Notes: generated by a model from the sequence alone, not told the origin. A stretch of 61,129 nt of DNA from JBEIFW01 sp044370695 (GCA_044370695.1 JBILVB010000002.1:1-61129); one strand, 5' to 3'; shown: positions 1 through 8,408, numbered from the stretch's first letter. Numbers and translations: made by a program.

Positions 1-42
1 GCGTTCGTCGCCGGTCTGGCCGACCAGCACCGCCCGGCATGA
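1..42 (+). CDS. C-terminal tail of an upstream gene (partial)
   Basis: The first 42 bases read as 13 codons and a TGA stop whose last bases overlap the aroK start in an ATGA junction. This is the 3' end of a gene that begins outside the window. The residues are too few to identify it. Actinobacterial neighbourhoods often place aroC (chorismate synthase) or aroE just before aroK, so a shikimate gene is likely, but that is inference from order only. Confidence 0.4.
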   Translation, partial: AFVAGLADQHRPA

Positions 43-548
43 TCGACCCGGACCGCCACGTGGTGCTCGTCGGCATGATGGGCGCCGGCAAGTCCACCGT
101 CGGCCAGGCGCTCGCCGGCCGCCTCGGGCGGGACTACGCCGACACCGACGAGCTGGTCGAGATCGGGGCCCGGTGCAGCGTGCGGGAGTTCTTCCGCCAG
201 CACGGCGAGACCGAATTCCGCAACGCCGAGGGCGTCGTACTCGACGCCGCGCTGCGTACCTTCGCTCCCGGGGTGATCGGCTGCGGAGGCGGGATCGTGG
301 TCACCGAGGGCAACCGCGCCTTGCTGCGCAACGGCCGGGGTGTCGTCGTGTGGCTGCGGGCCCGCCCCGACACGCTCGCCGAGCGGTTGCGGGACGTCAC
401 GGACCGACCGCTGCTCGACGGCGACCCCGTCGGCAACCTGGGGCGGCTCGCGGCGGCGCGAGAGGCCTGGTACGCCGCGGTCGCCGATGCCGTCGTCGAC
501 GTCGACGGCCTCGAGGTCGACGAGGTCGTGGAGGCGATCCTGTCGTGA
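39..548 (+). CDS. aroK: Shikimate kinase
   Basis: Cytoplasmic kinase that phosphorylates shikimate at the 3-hydroxyl with ATP, the fifth step of chorismate synthesis. The 169-residue length is normal. The Walker A loop GMMGAGKST is at residues 12-20, the shikimate-binding DTD at 35-37, an arginine in EFRNAE near 60, the GCGGG loop near 82-86 and the LID arginine in DRPLL near 122. The ATG overlaps the preceding stop, and the gene overlaps aroB by 4 nt, so the aro genes look translationally coupled. Confidence 0.96.
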   Translation: MIDPDRHVVLVGMMGAGKSTVGQALAGRLGRDYADTDELVEIGARCSVREFFRQHGETEFRNAEGVVLDAALRTFAPGVIGCGGGIVVTEGNRALLRNGRGVVVWLRARPDTLAERLRDVTDRPLLDGDPVGNLGRLAAAREAWYAAVADAVVDVDGLEVDEVVEAILS

Positions 549-1564
549 GCGGCCTGCGCACCGTCACCGTCGCCCTCGAGGAGCGCAGCTACCCGGTGCT
601 CGTGGGGCCCGGCGCCCGCCACGAGCTCGCCGCCGTGGTGCCACCCGGGGCGAAGCGGATCGCCGTCGTCACCCAGGCCGGCATCCCCGTCGCCGTCGAC
701 GCCGGCCGGCCGGCGACGGTGATCACGATCGGCGACGGCGAGGAACACAAGTCCCTGTCCACGATCGAGGCCGTGTGCCGGGCCATGGCCCGGGCCGGGC
801 TCACCCGCAGCGACGTCGTCGTCGGCCTCGGCGGCGGCCTCGTCACCGACGTCGCCGGCTTCGCCGCCGCCTCGTACCACCGGGGCGTCGCGGTCGTACA
901 CGTGCCCACGACGCTGCTCGGCATGGTGGACGCCGCGATCGGAGGCAAGACCGGGGTCAACCTGCCCGAGGGCAAGAACCTCGTCGGCGCGTTCTGGCAG
1001 CCGGCCGCCGTGCTGTGCGACACCGAGGTGCTCGCCAGCCTGCCGCCCCGCGAATGGGCGTGTGGGGTGGGGGAGATGGCCAAGTACCACTTCCTCACCG
1101 GCGACGACCTGCTCGCCATGCCCCTCGTCGAGCGGATCGCCCGGTGCGTCGAGATCAAGGCCGAGGTGGTCGCCGACGACGAGCGCGAGGGTGGCCGCCG
1201 GGCCATCCTGAACTACGGGCACACGCTCGGGCACGCCCTCGAGATCGCCGGTCACCACGACCTGCGTCACGGCGAGGCGGTGGCCATCGGCCTCGTCTAC
1301 GCAGCGCACCTCGCGTGCGTGCTCGGCCGCATCGACGGCGAGCGGGTCGCCGAGCACGAAGCGGTGGTGCGCAGCTACGACCTGGCCGCCCACCTCCCGG
1401 CGGGTTACGACCACGAGGAACTGGTGACGCTCATGCGCCGGGACAAGAAGGCGATCGACGGGCTCACCTTCGTCCTCGACGGACCGGCGGGCGTGGAGCC
1501 GGTCAGCGACGTGCCCGAGGTTGCGGTGCGCGAAGCGCTCGGGCGGATGGGGCGGAGCCGATGA
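545..1564 (+). CDS. aroB: 3-dehydroquinate synthase
   Basis: NAD- and metal-dependent enzyme that cyclises DAHP to 3-dehydroquinate, the second shikimate-pathway step. Signature stretches are GGGLVTDVAGFAA (NAD binding), PTTLLGMVDAAIGGKTGVN, and the metal-binding NYGHTLGHALE and RHGEAVAIG segments. I place the start at GTG 545, which overlaps the aroK stop (GTGA). That gives 339 residues, slightly under the usual 350-370, because the N-terminus is short. A longer in-frame extension to 173 is antisense-like arginine-rich noise and is not used. Confidence 0.95.
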   Translation: MSGLRTVTVALEERSYPVLVGPGARHELAAVVPPGAKRIAVVTQAGIPVAVDAGRPATVITIGDGEEHKSLSTIEAVCRAMARAGLTRSDVVVGLGGGLVTDVAGFAAASYHRGVAVVHVPTTLLGMVDAAIGGKTGVNLPEGKNLVGAFWQPAAVLCDTEVLASLPPREWACGVGEMAKYHFLTGDDLLAMPLVERIARCVEIKAEVVADDEREGGRRAILNYGHTLGHALEIAGHHDLRHGEAVAIGLVYAAHLACVLGRIDGERVAEHEAVVRSYDLAAHLPAGYDHEELVTLMRRDKKAIDGLTFVLDGPAGVEPVSDVPEVAVREALGRMGRSR

Positions 1565-2052
1565 GCGCCGGTCGGGCCGAGGGCGACGTCGGCCTCGGCG
1601 GGTTCCTGCCCGAGGTGCCGGTGATCCTGCTGCTCCAGGGGCCGAACCTGAACCTGCTCGGTCAGCGTGAGCCCCACGTCTACGGCACGGCCACACTCGA
1701 GGACTACGTGGCCGCCACCGTCGCCGCCGCCGACCGTCACGGGCTCGCGATCGAGGCGGTCCAAACCAACCACGAGGGGGTCGCCGTCGAGGCCGTGCAC
1801 GCCGCGCGCCATCGGTGCGCAGCGATCATCGTCAATCCCGGCGCGTTCACCCATTACTCCTGGGCGCTCCACGACGCGCTGGCCGCCTTCGGCGGTCCGG
1901 TGGTCGAGGTGCACATCTCCAACCCGAACGCCCGGGAGGCCTGGCGCCACACGAGCGTGGTGTCCCCAGTGGCGAAGGGCTCGATCGTCGGACTCGGCAT
2001 GCACGGCTACGAACTCGCCGTGGACGCGGTCGCCCGGCTGCTCGGCCGCTGA
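1561..2052 (+). CDS. aroQ: Type II 3-dehydroquinate dehydratase
   Basis: Dehydrates 3-dehydroquinate to 3-dehydroshikimate. This is the small dodecameric type II enzyme, not the Schiff-base AroD type. Motifs are GPNLNLLGQREPHVYG (catalytic Arg and Tyr), QTNHEG, the NPGAFTHYS loop, EVHISNPNAREAWRH (His and Arg) and the terminal GLGMHGYELA. From ATG 1561, overlapping the aroB stop, the protein is 163 residues with about 20 extra N-terminal residues before the usual beginning. GTG 1618 is an alternative start that would match the family length. Confidence 0.94.
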   Translation: MSAGRAEGDVGLGGFLPEVPVILLLQGPNLNLLGQREPHVYGTATLEDYVAATVAAADRHGLAIEAVQTNHEGVAVEAVHAARHRCAAIIVNPGAFTHYSWALHDALAAFGGPVVEVHISNPNAREAWRHTSVVSPVAKGSIVGLGMHGYELAVDAVARLLGR

Positions 2053-2084
2053 GCGAACCACCCCGATCGCCGGTCCGGGCCCGA

Positions 2085-2090
2085 TACGGT
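2085..2090 (+). promoter_or_regulatory. -10 box (TACGGT) of a leaderless promoter for the crotonase gene
   Basis: TACGGT ends 8 nt before ATG 2099, so transcription would begin at or next to the start codon. There is no ribosome-binding site. It matches the TANNNT-plus-short-gap pattern seen before many genes in this window. Confidence 0.55.
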
Positions 2091-2098
2091 CCTGGACC

Positions 2099-2875
2099 AT
2101 GGGACAGTTCTGCCAGACCGAGACCGACGGCCGCCTCCTGATCGTCACCATCGACCGGCCCGAGGTGATGAACGCGCTCCACCCGGCGGGGAACGCCGAG
2201 CTGGCCGGGGTGTTCGACGACTTCGCAGCCGACCCCGAGCTCTGGGTGGCGATCATCACCGGGGCCGGCGACCGGGCCTTCAGCGCCGGGAACGACCTGA
2301 AGTACCAGGCCTCGGGCGGGGATCGCCGGGGGCAACCGACGGCCGGGTTCGGCGGGATCACGAGCCGGTTCGATCTGAACAAGCCGGTGATCGCCGCGGT
2401 CAACGGCATCGCGATGGGCGGTGGGTTCGAGATCGCGTTGGCCTGCGACGTCATCGTCGCCGCCGAGAACGCGGTGTTCGCGCTGCCGGAGGTGCGCGTC
2501 GGGCTCGCCGCCCTCGCCGGCGGCGTCCACCGGCTGCCTCGGGTGATCGGCGAGAAGCAGGCGCTCGGCATGATCCTCACCGGGCGCCGGGTGAGCGCAG
2601 CCGAGGGCCTGCAGCTCGGGTTCGTGAACGAGGTGGTGCCGCAGGGCGACGCGGTGGCGGGCGCCCGCCGGTGGGCCGCACAGATCCTCGAGGCGTCCCC
2701 GATGTCGGTGCGGGCCTCCAAGCAGGCCGTGCTCCAGGGTCTCGAGCATGCCGGGGTGCAGGCGGCGATGGCGGCGAGCTACCCCGCGGTCGCCGAGATG
2801 GTTCGCTCGGAGGACTTCGTCGAGGGGCCGAGGGCCTTCGCCGAGAAGCGCCCGCCGGACTGGAAGGGGCGCTGA
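2099..2875 (+). CDS. Enoyl-CoA hydratase/isomerase (crotonase) family protein
   Basis: Crotonase-fold enzyme of 258 residues acting on an acyl-CoA; the exact substrate is unknown. The CoA and oxyanion segment GDRAFSAGNDL is near residues 57-67. Both glutamates used by true hydratases are present, in NGIAMGGGFEIA and in ALPEVRVG, so hydratase activity is plausible. The start ATG follows a -10-like box by only 8 nt. It is transcribed alone; the three genes after it are on the other strand and end 4 nt from its stop. Confidence 0.88.
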   Translation: MGQFCQTETDGRLLIVTIDRPEVMNALHPAGNAELAGVFDDFAADPELWVAIITGAGDRAFSAGNDLKYQASGGDRRGQPTAGFGGITSRFDLNKPVIAAVNGIAMGGGFEIALACDVIVAAENAVFALPEVRVGLAALAGGVHRLPRVIGEKQALGMILTGRRVSAAEGLQLGFVNEVVPQGDAVAGARRWAAQILEASPMSVRASKQAVLQGLEHAGVQAAMAASYPAVAEMVRSEDFVEGPRAFAEKRPPDWKGR

Positions 2876-2879
2876 GCGC

Positions 2880-3662
2880 TCAGGGTCGGGTCGTCGCCAG
2901 CCAGGTGACGGCGTTGGCGAGCAGGTGCCGGTAGTTCGCGTCGCCGTACGCGGCCGGGCCGTCCCCCGGCTGGACGTAGACCAGCGTCGAACGTCCGGCC
3001 GGCTTGACCCACGCTGCGAGGTTCGACCCGGCCGGATGCGACCAGCCTTCGCGCTCGTACATTCGGCCGGTGATCGCGAGCGTCGCCGAGTAGTGCTCGT
3101 CATCGCCCCGCGGCGCATCGGTGCGCAGCAGCGGCGTCACCTCGGTGTCGAACACCGGGCACTGGTACGTCTCGTCGGTGAGCTCGAACGACGCAGGCAG
3201 GCCGGCACAGACGGGATGCGCTGCGTCGACGACGGTGAGGGTCTGGTGCACGTCGTGGCGGTAGCCGGAATCGGGCCAGTCGGTTCCTCGCAGGCGGGAC
3301 GCCACGTAGTGGAAACGGCCGCCGATGAGCTCGGCGTAGCCCGCCCAGGCGGGCCAACCGGCGATCGCATGGTGGAGGGCGAGGATCGGCACCCCGGCGG
3401 CGGTGAGCGCGCCGAACCCGTCGACCACCGCGGCGGGGGGTTCGGTGAACTCGGGCAAGCCGGGCCGGCGGAACCCGATCCCCGGCATGTCGTAGAGCAC
3501 CAGTACGTCGGCCTCGAGGCGGTCGGGGTGCAGCCGGGCCTCGCCGTCGGGGTGTTCGACGTGCTCCCAGGTGATCCCGCGCTCGGCGAGCGAATCCCAC
3601 ATCGCCGCGAAGCTCGGACCGTCGAAGGGGTGGCCCTTGGTGAGCACCAGTGCGCTGGTCAT
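2880..3662 (-). CDS. ThuA-like domain protein
   Basis: The 260-residue protein resembles the ThuA family (trehalose-utilisation-like, a class I glutamine-amidotransferase-like fold). Visible signatures are TKGHPFD at the N-terminus, VLYDMPG near 55, ALHHAIAGWPAWAGYAELIG near 97-117 and YVQPGDGPAAY near 235. ThuA proteins often act in sugar or glycoside metabolism, but no reaction can be assigned. The start overlaps the stop of the carboxylesterase by 4 nt, and it is the last gene of a three-gene minus-strand operon. Confidence 0.75.
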   Translation of the reverse strand: MTSALVLTKGHPFDGPSFAAMWDSLAERGITWEHVEHPDGEARLHPDRLEADVLVLYDMPGIGFRRPGLPEFTEPPAAVVDGFGALTAAGVPILALHHAIAGWPAWAGYAELIGGRFHYVASRLRGTDWPDSGYRHDVHQTLTVVDAAHPVCAGLPASFELTDETYQCPVFDTEVTPLLRTDAPRGDDEHYSATLAITGRMYEREGWSHPAGSNLAAWVKPAGRSTLVYVQPGDGPAAYGDANYRHLLANAVTWLATTRP

Positions 3663-5125
3663 GCGACTCCCTCCCAGGCCCGCCGGACGGCGCCGTCGGG
3701 ATCGTCGTGCTCGTACGACGGGGCGTCGAACACCATCGTCGGCCGGCGCACCGGATCGTAGGGGGACCAGCCCGGGTCGCCCGTCCGGGCGAAGCGGATC
3801 CAGGCGCCGTGCATGTCGTCGGCGAGGTGGGCCCGTTCGGGACCGTCGCCGGTGAACAGCGAGACGCCGGGCTGGTCGAGGTTGTGGAACACGAACGGCA
3901 GGTCGAGCCCGTGGCAGGCGCCGAAGATCCCGCCGAAGGCCGGGGTGGGCCACGTCAGCAGGTACACCCAGCTTGCGTGGCCGAGCGCATGGCGGGCGTC
4001 GGCGAGGCGCAGACCGGGTAGGCGGAAGGTGTGGTCGCCGGCGATCCACGACGCGAGCTGGACCGGGCTGGCACCGGGTCGGGCCGCCTCGTACCGCTCG
4101 ACGACCGTCGGTGCCGCTGCGCCGAGGAGCTCACCGGCTCGGCGCAGCAGGCCGGCGCGGTCCATCGAGGCGAGGTCGGCCTGGAGCATGAAGAACAGAT
4201 GCATCTCGTCGCGGTTCGCGCCGACGAGGAGCGGCACGTGACCGCCCCGCCCGCCGGCGAGCGACGCGGTCGGATGATCCGTGAGCACGTGGTCGTCGAC
4301 GGTGGTGCCGAAGGCGTCGAACCCGGCGCCCGTCCACAGCGCGACCGTGGTGTCGAGCAGGGCGTCGAGCGGCAGGTCGTGCAGCCGGTGGAGTTCGTCC
4401 ACGCCGACCCCGAGTCGGTCGAGAGCGAGCCGGGCGGTCTGGTCGCCCCGGTCCCGGCTGCGCAGCTGGCCGAACGACGGGCTCTGGGCGACGGCCCGGT
4501 GGATCAGACCGTCGGCGGCGGGAGCCGCCAGCAGCGCCAGCACGCTGGCCCCTCCCGCCGACTCGCCGAACACCGTCACGTTGTCGGGATCGCCGCCGAA
4601 GCCGGCGATCGTCTCCCGCACCCAGCGCAGGGCGGCGATCTGGTCGAGCAGGCCGAGGTTGCCGGTCCCGGCGAACCGTTCCCCACCGAGGTCGGCGAGA
4701 TGGAAGAACCCCAGGAGTCCCAGGCGGTAGTGGACGCCGACGACGACCACGTCGCCGTTGCGGGCGAAGGCGGCGCCGTCGAACCACGGGGCCGAGCCGC
4801 ACCCGTTGGTGAACGCCCCGCCGTGGATCCAGACGACGACGGGCCGTCGGGCGCCGTCGCAGGCCGGCGTGTGGACGTTGAGCACCAGGCAGTCCTCGTG
4901 CATCGGCCAGGCGGCCGTACCGATCACCTGGTCGAGCATGCCGGGTCGCTGCGGCGCCTGCGGCCCGGGGGCGGTGGCATCGCGCTCGCCGGTCCAGCCG
5001 AGCGCCGATCCCGGGGGCTCGAACCGGCCGGCCCGGGCGTAGGGGATGCCGAGGAACCGGGTTATCCCGTCGTCGCCGACGCGACCGCGCACGGCACCGG
5101 CGGGCGTGGCGACCACGGGTCCCAT
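3659..5125 (-). CDS. Type B carboxylesterase
   Basis: Alpha/beta-hydrolase of 488 residues, full length for the carboxylesterase type B family, hydrolysing carboxylic esters. The N-terminal GIPYA, the DCLVLNV and WIHGGAF oxyanion segments, the nucleophile elbow FGESAGG (Ser) and the late GACHGLDLPFVF stretch carrying the catalytic His are all visible. No signal peptide is seen, so it is probably cytoplasmic. It lies 14 nt after the upstream crotonase gene and overlaps the ThuA gene by 4 nt, suggesting a small catabolic operon. Confidence 0.9.
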   Translation of the reverse strand: MGPVVATPAGAVRGRVGDDGITRFLGIPYARAGRFEPPGSALGWTGERDATAPGPQAPQRPGMLDQVIGTAAWPMHEDCLVLNVHTPACDGARRPVVVWIHGGAFTNGCGSAPWFDGAAFARNGDVVVVGVHYRLGLLGFFHLADLGGERFAGTGNLGLLDQIAALRWVRETIAGFGGDPDNVTVFGESAGGASVLALLAAPAADGLIHRAVAQSPSFGQLRSRDRGDQTARLALDRLGVGVDELHRLHDLPLDALLDTTVALWTGAGFDAFGTTVDDHVLTDHPTASLAGGRGGHVPLLVGANRDEMHLFFMLQADLASMDRAGLLRRAGELLGAAAPTVVERYEAARPGASPVQLASWIAGDHTFRLPGLRLADARHALGHASWVYLLTWPTPAFGGIFGACHGLDLPFVFHNLDQPGVSLFTGDGPERAHLADDMHGAWIRFARTGDPGWSPYDPVRRPTMVFDAPSYEHDDPDGAVRRAWEGVA

Positions 5126-5139
5126 CGTCACGGGCCCCG

Positions 5140-5922
5140 TCAGCGCCCGGTGAAGTTGGCCGGGCGCCGCTCGAGGAACGACGCGACGCCCTCGCGGTGG
5201 TCGTCGGAGCGGAAGCACTCGGCCATCGCGGTCGTATGGCGGCCGAGGTGCTCGGACACCTCGCCGGCGAGGGCCTGGTACACGAGGGTCTTGATGCGGG
5301 TCTGGCTGAACGGGGACCCGGCGAGCAACCGTCGCGCCAGGTCCTGCGCGGCGCCGGCCAGTTGGTCGGGCTCGACGACGTCGAGGACGTAGCCGATCGC
5401 TTTGGCCTCGTCGGCCGGGAGGAACTCGCCGCTGTAGAGCAGCCGGAACGCGTGCTGCACGCCGATCAGCCGGGGCAGCAGCCAGGTGCCGGCCCCGGTG
5501 TCGGGCACGAGGCCACGATGCACGAAGTTCCAGGCGAACCGGGCCCGGGTGCTGGCCAGGCGCAGGTCGCACTGCGAGGTGAACTCGGCGCCCATCCCGA
5601 CCGCGGCCCCGTCGATCGCGCAGATCGTCGGCTTGCTGCACGCGAGCAACGGCCACCACCGGTGGCCCTGGTCCGCCGTGCCCCGCAGGCCGCGCTGCTC
5701 GCCGGGGACGGTGGCGAGGTCGGACAGGTCGGTGCCGGCGCAGAACGACCCGGGGGTGCCGGTGAGGATCACCACGTGCGCATCGGGATCGCTGCTCGCG
5801 TGGCCCACCGTCTCGATGAAGTCGCCGAGGATGGCGTACGTCATCGCCCCTTTGCGCTCGGGCCGGTCGATGGTGATGGTGGCCACCCGGTCGGCCACCT
5901 CGTAACGGATGTTGGTCCCCAT
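5140..5922 (-). CDS. Crotonase-fold protein (enoyl-CoA hydratase-like)
   Basis: 260 residues of the crotonase superfamily. The oxyanion segment GSFCAGTDLSDL and the IDGAAVGMGAEF stretch are present, so the first active-site Glu is kept. The second Glu, normally in a PEV/PEI motif, is replaced in FAWNFVHRG, so a standard hydratase reaction is doubtful and an isomerase, hydrolase or decarboxylase role is possible. It is first in the operon with the esterase and ThuA-like genes. Its start is 6 nt after a -10-like box that overlaps the divergent promoter of the acyltransferase gene. Confidence 0.85.
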   Translation of the reverse strand: MGTNIRYEVADRVATITIDRPERKGAMTYAILGDFIETVGHASSDPDAHVVILTGTPGSFCAGTDLSDLATVPGEQRGLRGTADQGHRWWPLLACSKPTICAIDGAAVGMGAEFTSQCDLRLASTRARFAWNFVHRGLVPDTGAGTWLLPRLIGVQHAFRLLYSGEFLPADEAKAIGYVLDVVEPDQLAGAAQDLARRLLAGSPFSQTRIKTLVYQALAGEVSEHLGRHTTAMAECFRSDDHREGVASFLERRPANFTGR

Positions 5923-5928
5923 GCCGGC

Positions 5929-5934
5929 AACGTA
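5929..5934 (-). promoter_or_regulatory. -10 box (TACGTT) for the crotonase-esterase-ThuA operon
   Basis: On the minus strand TACGTT ends 6 nt before ATG 5922. It shares bases 5933-5934 with the -10 box of the divergent acyltransferase gene, so the two promoters physically overlap. Confidence 0.5.
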
Positions 5935-5938
5935 TCGT
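5933..5938 (+). promoter_or_regulatory. -10 box (TATCGT) for the acyltransferase gene
   Basis: TATCGT ends 8 nt before ATG 5947, the leaderless spacing. The whole gap between the two divergent start codons is only 24 nt. Confidence 0.5.
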
Positions 5939-5946
5939 CACCGTCG

Positions 5947-6636
5947 ATGCACCGCCCGCCGACGCCGCCGCCGAACTGGTGGGACCGGACCCGCGGCCGC
6001 CTCAAGCGGGCGGGTGGCGAGGCGGTGCACTGGGCCTGGGACGGGGTGGTGGAACTCGGTGCGATCGGTCCGGACAGCCGGCGCGGGCGGCGCTTCGGTC
6101 GGTTCGGCGCCGGATCGGTGATCTGCTTCCCGGCCACGACGCTGTTCAACGAGCGCTACATCCACATCGGGTCGGGCACGATGATCGGGCCGTACGTCAG
6201 CCTGTCCGCCGGGATGGTGCCCGGGCAGGTGTGTGTCACCGACCCGGTGGTGCGGATCGGCGACCGCTGCCTGATCGGCAAGGGGTCCGGGATCGTCGGC
6301 CACCTCGCGATCGACATCGGCGACGACGTGTGGACCGGCCATTTCGTCTACATCACCGACCAGAACCACGGCTACGAGGACCCCGACGTCCCGATCTCCC
6401 GCCAGAGCCAGCCCGAGCGGCCGGTGACGATCGGGGCGGGGAGCTGGCTCGGTCACGGCACCGTCGTGTTGCCGGGGGCCCGGATCGGCCGGCACGTCGC
6501 GGTCGCCGCCGGGTCGGTGGTCACCGGTGAGCTGCCGGACCACTGTGTCGCCGCCGGCGCTCCGGCACGACCGGTCCGGCGATGGGACGGCCACGGGTGG
6601 CCCCGGGTGCCGTCCCCCGGAACGCAGCCGGGTTGA
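5947..6636 (+). CDS. Hexapeptide-repeat (left-handed beta-helix) acyltransferase
   Basis: 229 residues resembling maltose/galactoside O-acetyltransferases and related LbH acyltransferases. Residues about 60-205 carry the repeated [LIV]-G-x4 pattern, for example IHIGSGTMIGPYV, VRIGDRCLIGKGS, IDIGDDVWTGHFV, VTIGAGSWLGHGTVVLPGARIG. The catalytic His is probably in ITDQNHGYEDP. The end VAAGAPARPVRRW is typical. The acceptor is unknown; sugar or cell-surface acetylation is likely. It is transcribed alone and converges on panC with 7 nt between the stops. Confidence 0.85.
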   Translation: MHRPPTPPPNWWDRTRGRLKRAGGEAVHWAWDGVVELGAIGPDSRRGRRFGRFGAGSVICFPATTLFNERYIHIGSGTMIGPYVSLSAGMVPGQVCVTDPVVRIGDRCLIGKGSGIVGHLAIDIGDDVWTGHFVYITDQNHGYEDPDVPISRQSQPERPVTIGAGSWLGHGTVVLPGARIGRHVAVAAGSVVTGELPDHCVAAGAPARPVRRWDGHGWPRVPSPGTQPG

Positions 6637-6643
6637 CGCCGCC

Positions 6644-7495
6644 CTACCGGGCGGCGGCCAGCACGGCGTTGTCGATGAGGCGAACCTCGCCGAACCACAC
6701 GGCGACACACAGCAGGGTCTCGCCGTCGGTACGTTCCGCCGGCTGCAGCGTGGCCGGGTCCGACAGCGTCACGTACTCGGCCCGGGCCCGGGGTTCGGCG
6801 GCCAGCACGGCGGTGGCGGCGGCGACGACCGCCGCCGCCGACCGCTCCCCGGCCGCGACGGCCGTGGCCGCAGCGGCCAGCGCGCGGGGCACGCTCACCG
6901 CGGCCGCCCGGTCCGCCGGGGTCAGCCGCCGGTTCCGGCTCGAGCATGCGAGCCCGTCGGCCTCGCGCACGGTGGGCACCCCGACGATCTCGATACCGGT
7001 GTCGAGATCGAGCGCCATGCGGCGCACGATGGCGAGTTGCTGCGCGTCCTTCTGTCCGAAGATCGCGACATCGGGCGCGGTCGCGCTGAACAGTTTCGTG
7101 ACCACCGTGGTGACGCCCTCGAAATGACCCGGCCGGCCCGCGCCTTCCATCGGATCGGCGAGCGACCCGGGGACGACCCGGGTCTCGAACCCGGGCGGGT
7201 ACATGACCGCAGCGGTCGGGAGGTACACGGCGTGGGCGCCGGCTGCCGCACAGCCTGCGAGGTCGTCGTCGAGGGTGCGCGGGTAGGCCGCAAGATCGTC
7301 GGACCGGTTGAACTGCAACGGGTTCACGAAGATCGTGACGATCACCCGATCGGCGTGGCGACGGGCCACCTCGACCAGGTGGAGGTGGCCTTCGTGGAGC
7401 GCCCCCATCGTCGGCACGACCGCGATGCGGCGGCCGGCCCGGCGCTGCTCGTGCGACCAGGCGCGCATGGCCGCCGGGGTGGCCAACTGCTCCAC
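6644..7495 (-). CDS. panC: Pantothenate synthetase (pantoate--beta-alanine ligase)
   Basis: ATP-dependent ligase joining pantoate and beta-alanine in CoA biosynthesis. The 283-residue length is typical. The HIGH-type signature PTMGALHEGHLHLV is at residues 28-41, FVNPLQF follows near 57, FGQKDAQQL near 148 and the KMSKS-like SSRNRRL near 187. It starts 4 nt after the panB stop on the same strand, so panB-panC form an operon. No panD is present in the window. Confidence 0.96.
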   Translation of the reverse strand: MEQLATPAAMRAWSHEQRRAGRRIAVVPTMGALHEGHLHLVEVARRHADRVIVTIFVNPLQFNRSDDLAAYPRTLDDDLAGCAAAGAHAVYLPTAAVMYPPGFETRVVPGSLADPMEGAGRPGHFEGVTTVVTKLFSATAPDVAIFGQKDAQQLAIVRRMALDLDTGIEIVGVPTVREADGLACSSRNRRLTPADRAAAVSVPRALAAAATAVAAGERSAAAVVAAATAVLAAEPRARAEYVTLSDPATLQPAERTDGETLLCVAVWFGEVRLIDNAVLAAAR

Positions 7496-7499
7496 GGGC

Positions 7500-8312
7500 T
7501 CAGTGGAAGCTGTGGGCGTCGGTGGGGAACGCCCCGGAGCGCACCTCGGCGGCGTAGCGCCCGACCGCGTCGACCACGGTGGTACGCAACTCGGCGTAGG
7601 CCTTCGCGAAGCGGAAGGTGCGGTCCGAGAGTCCGAGCACGTCGTGCAGGACGAGCACCTGACCGTCGCACGCCGGGCCGGCGCCGATCCCGATGGTCGG
7701 GATGGTCAGCAGCGCCGTGATCTCGCCGGCGAGCGCGCTCGGGATGCCCTCGAGCACGACCGCGCACGCCCCGGCCGCTTCGACGGCCTTCGCGTCGGCG
7801 AGCAGCCGGTCGCGCCCACCGGCCTGGGTGCCCTCGGCACGGCCCTGCACCCGGTGGCCGCCCATGCGGTGATAGCTCTGCGGCGTGAGGCCCAGGTGCG
7901 CCATCACGGGGATGTCGACGCGGGCGATGGCGTCGATCGCGTCGGCCATCGGCAGGCCGCCCTCGAGCTTCACGATCTCGGCCCCTTCCTTGACCAGCCG
8001 AACCGCCGAGTCGACGGCCTGGTGCGGCGAGGTCTGGTACGAGCCGAAGGGCAGGTCGCCGACGACGAGCGCCCGCGGCCGGGCCCGGGCCACCAGCCGG
8101 GTGTGGTACGCCATCTCGTCGAGCGTGACGGGCAAGGTGGTGCGCTCACCCTGTACGACCGTCGCGACGGAATCGCCCACCAGGATCAGCTCGACGCCGG
8201 CGTCGTCCACCAGTCGGGCGAACGTGGCGTCGTAGGCGGTGACCATCACGAGCGGCTCGCCCGCCGCCTTGCGCAGGACGAGGTCCGGCACGGTCATCTT
8301 CTTGCGGTCCAC
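7500..8312 (-). CDS. panB: 3-methyl-2-oxobutanoate hydroxymethyltransferase
   Basis: Adds a hydroxymethyl group from methylene-THF to ketoisovalerate, the first committed step to pantothenate. Motifs: MVTAYDATFARL, LVGDSVATVVQG (metal-binding Asp), GDLPFGSY, VKLEGG, AHLGLTPQS, LEGIPS and GIGAGPACDGQVLVLHD. I place the start at GTG 8312 because a strong purine-rich ribosome-binding site lies directly upstream and 270 residues is the normal length. The frame remains open 19 codons further, but that stretch spans the promoter. Confidence 0.95.
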   Translation of the reverse strand: MDRKKMTVPDLVLRKAAGEPLVMVTAYDATFARLVDDAGVELILVGDSVATVVQGERTTLPVTLDEMAYHTRLVARARPRALVVGDLPFGSYQTSPHQAVDSAVRLVKEGAEIVKLEGGLPMADAIDAIARVDIPVMAHLGLTPQSYHRMGGHRVQGRAEGTQAGGRDRLLADAKAVEAAGACAVVLEGIPSALAGEITALLTIPTIGIGAGPACDGQVLVLHDVLGLSDRTFRFAKAYAELRTTVVDAVGRYAAEVRSGAFPTDAHSFH

Positions 8313-8337
8313 GGCACCCTCCCTCCGATGGAGCCGA

Positions 8338-8343
8338 ACGCTA
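8338..8343 (-). promoter_or_regulatory. -10 box (TAGCGT) of the panB-panC promoter
   Basis: TAGCGT on the minus strand lies 25 nt before GTG 8312, giving a predicted leader of roughly 18-20 nt that contains the GGAGGGAGGG ribosome-binding site. Confidence 0.45.
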
Positions 8344-8408
8344 CTGACCGACACCTCCGGAACACACATGCACGATCCGGCTCGGCATCGTGCGGGCGCG
8401 GTCGAACG

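Noticed and set aside
134..1696. Long minus-strand open frame of 520 codons opposite aroK-aroB
   Set aside because: It is an antisense shadow of GC-rich codons, rich in Arg, His and Pro, with no recognisable domain; aroK, aroB and aroQ explain the DNA. The same applies to dozens of other long opposite-strand frames in the window.
8313..8369. N-terminal extension of PanB by 19 codons
   Set aside because: The extension covers the -10 box and ribosome-binding site, and known PanB proteins begin near GTG 8312.
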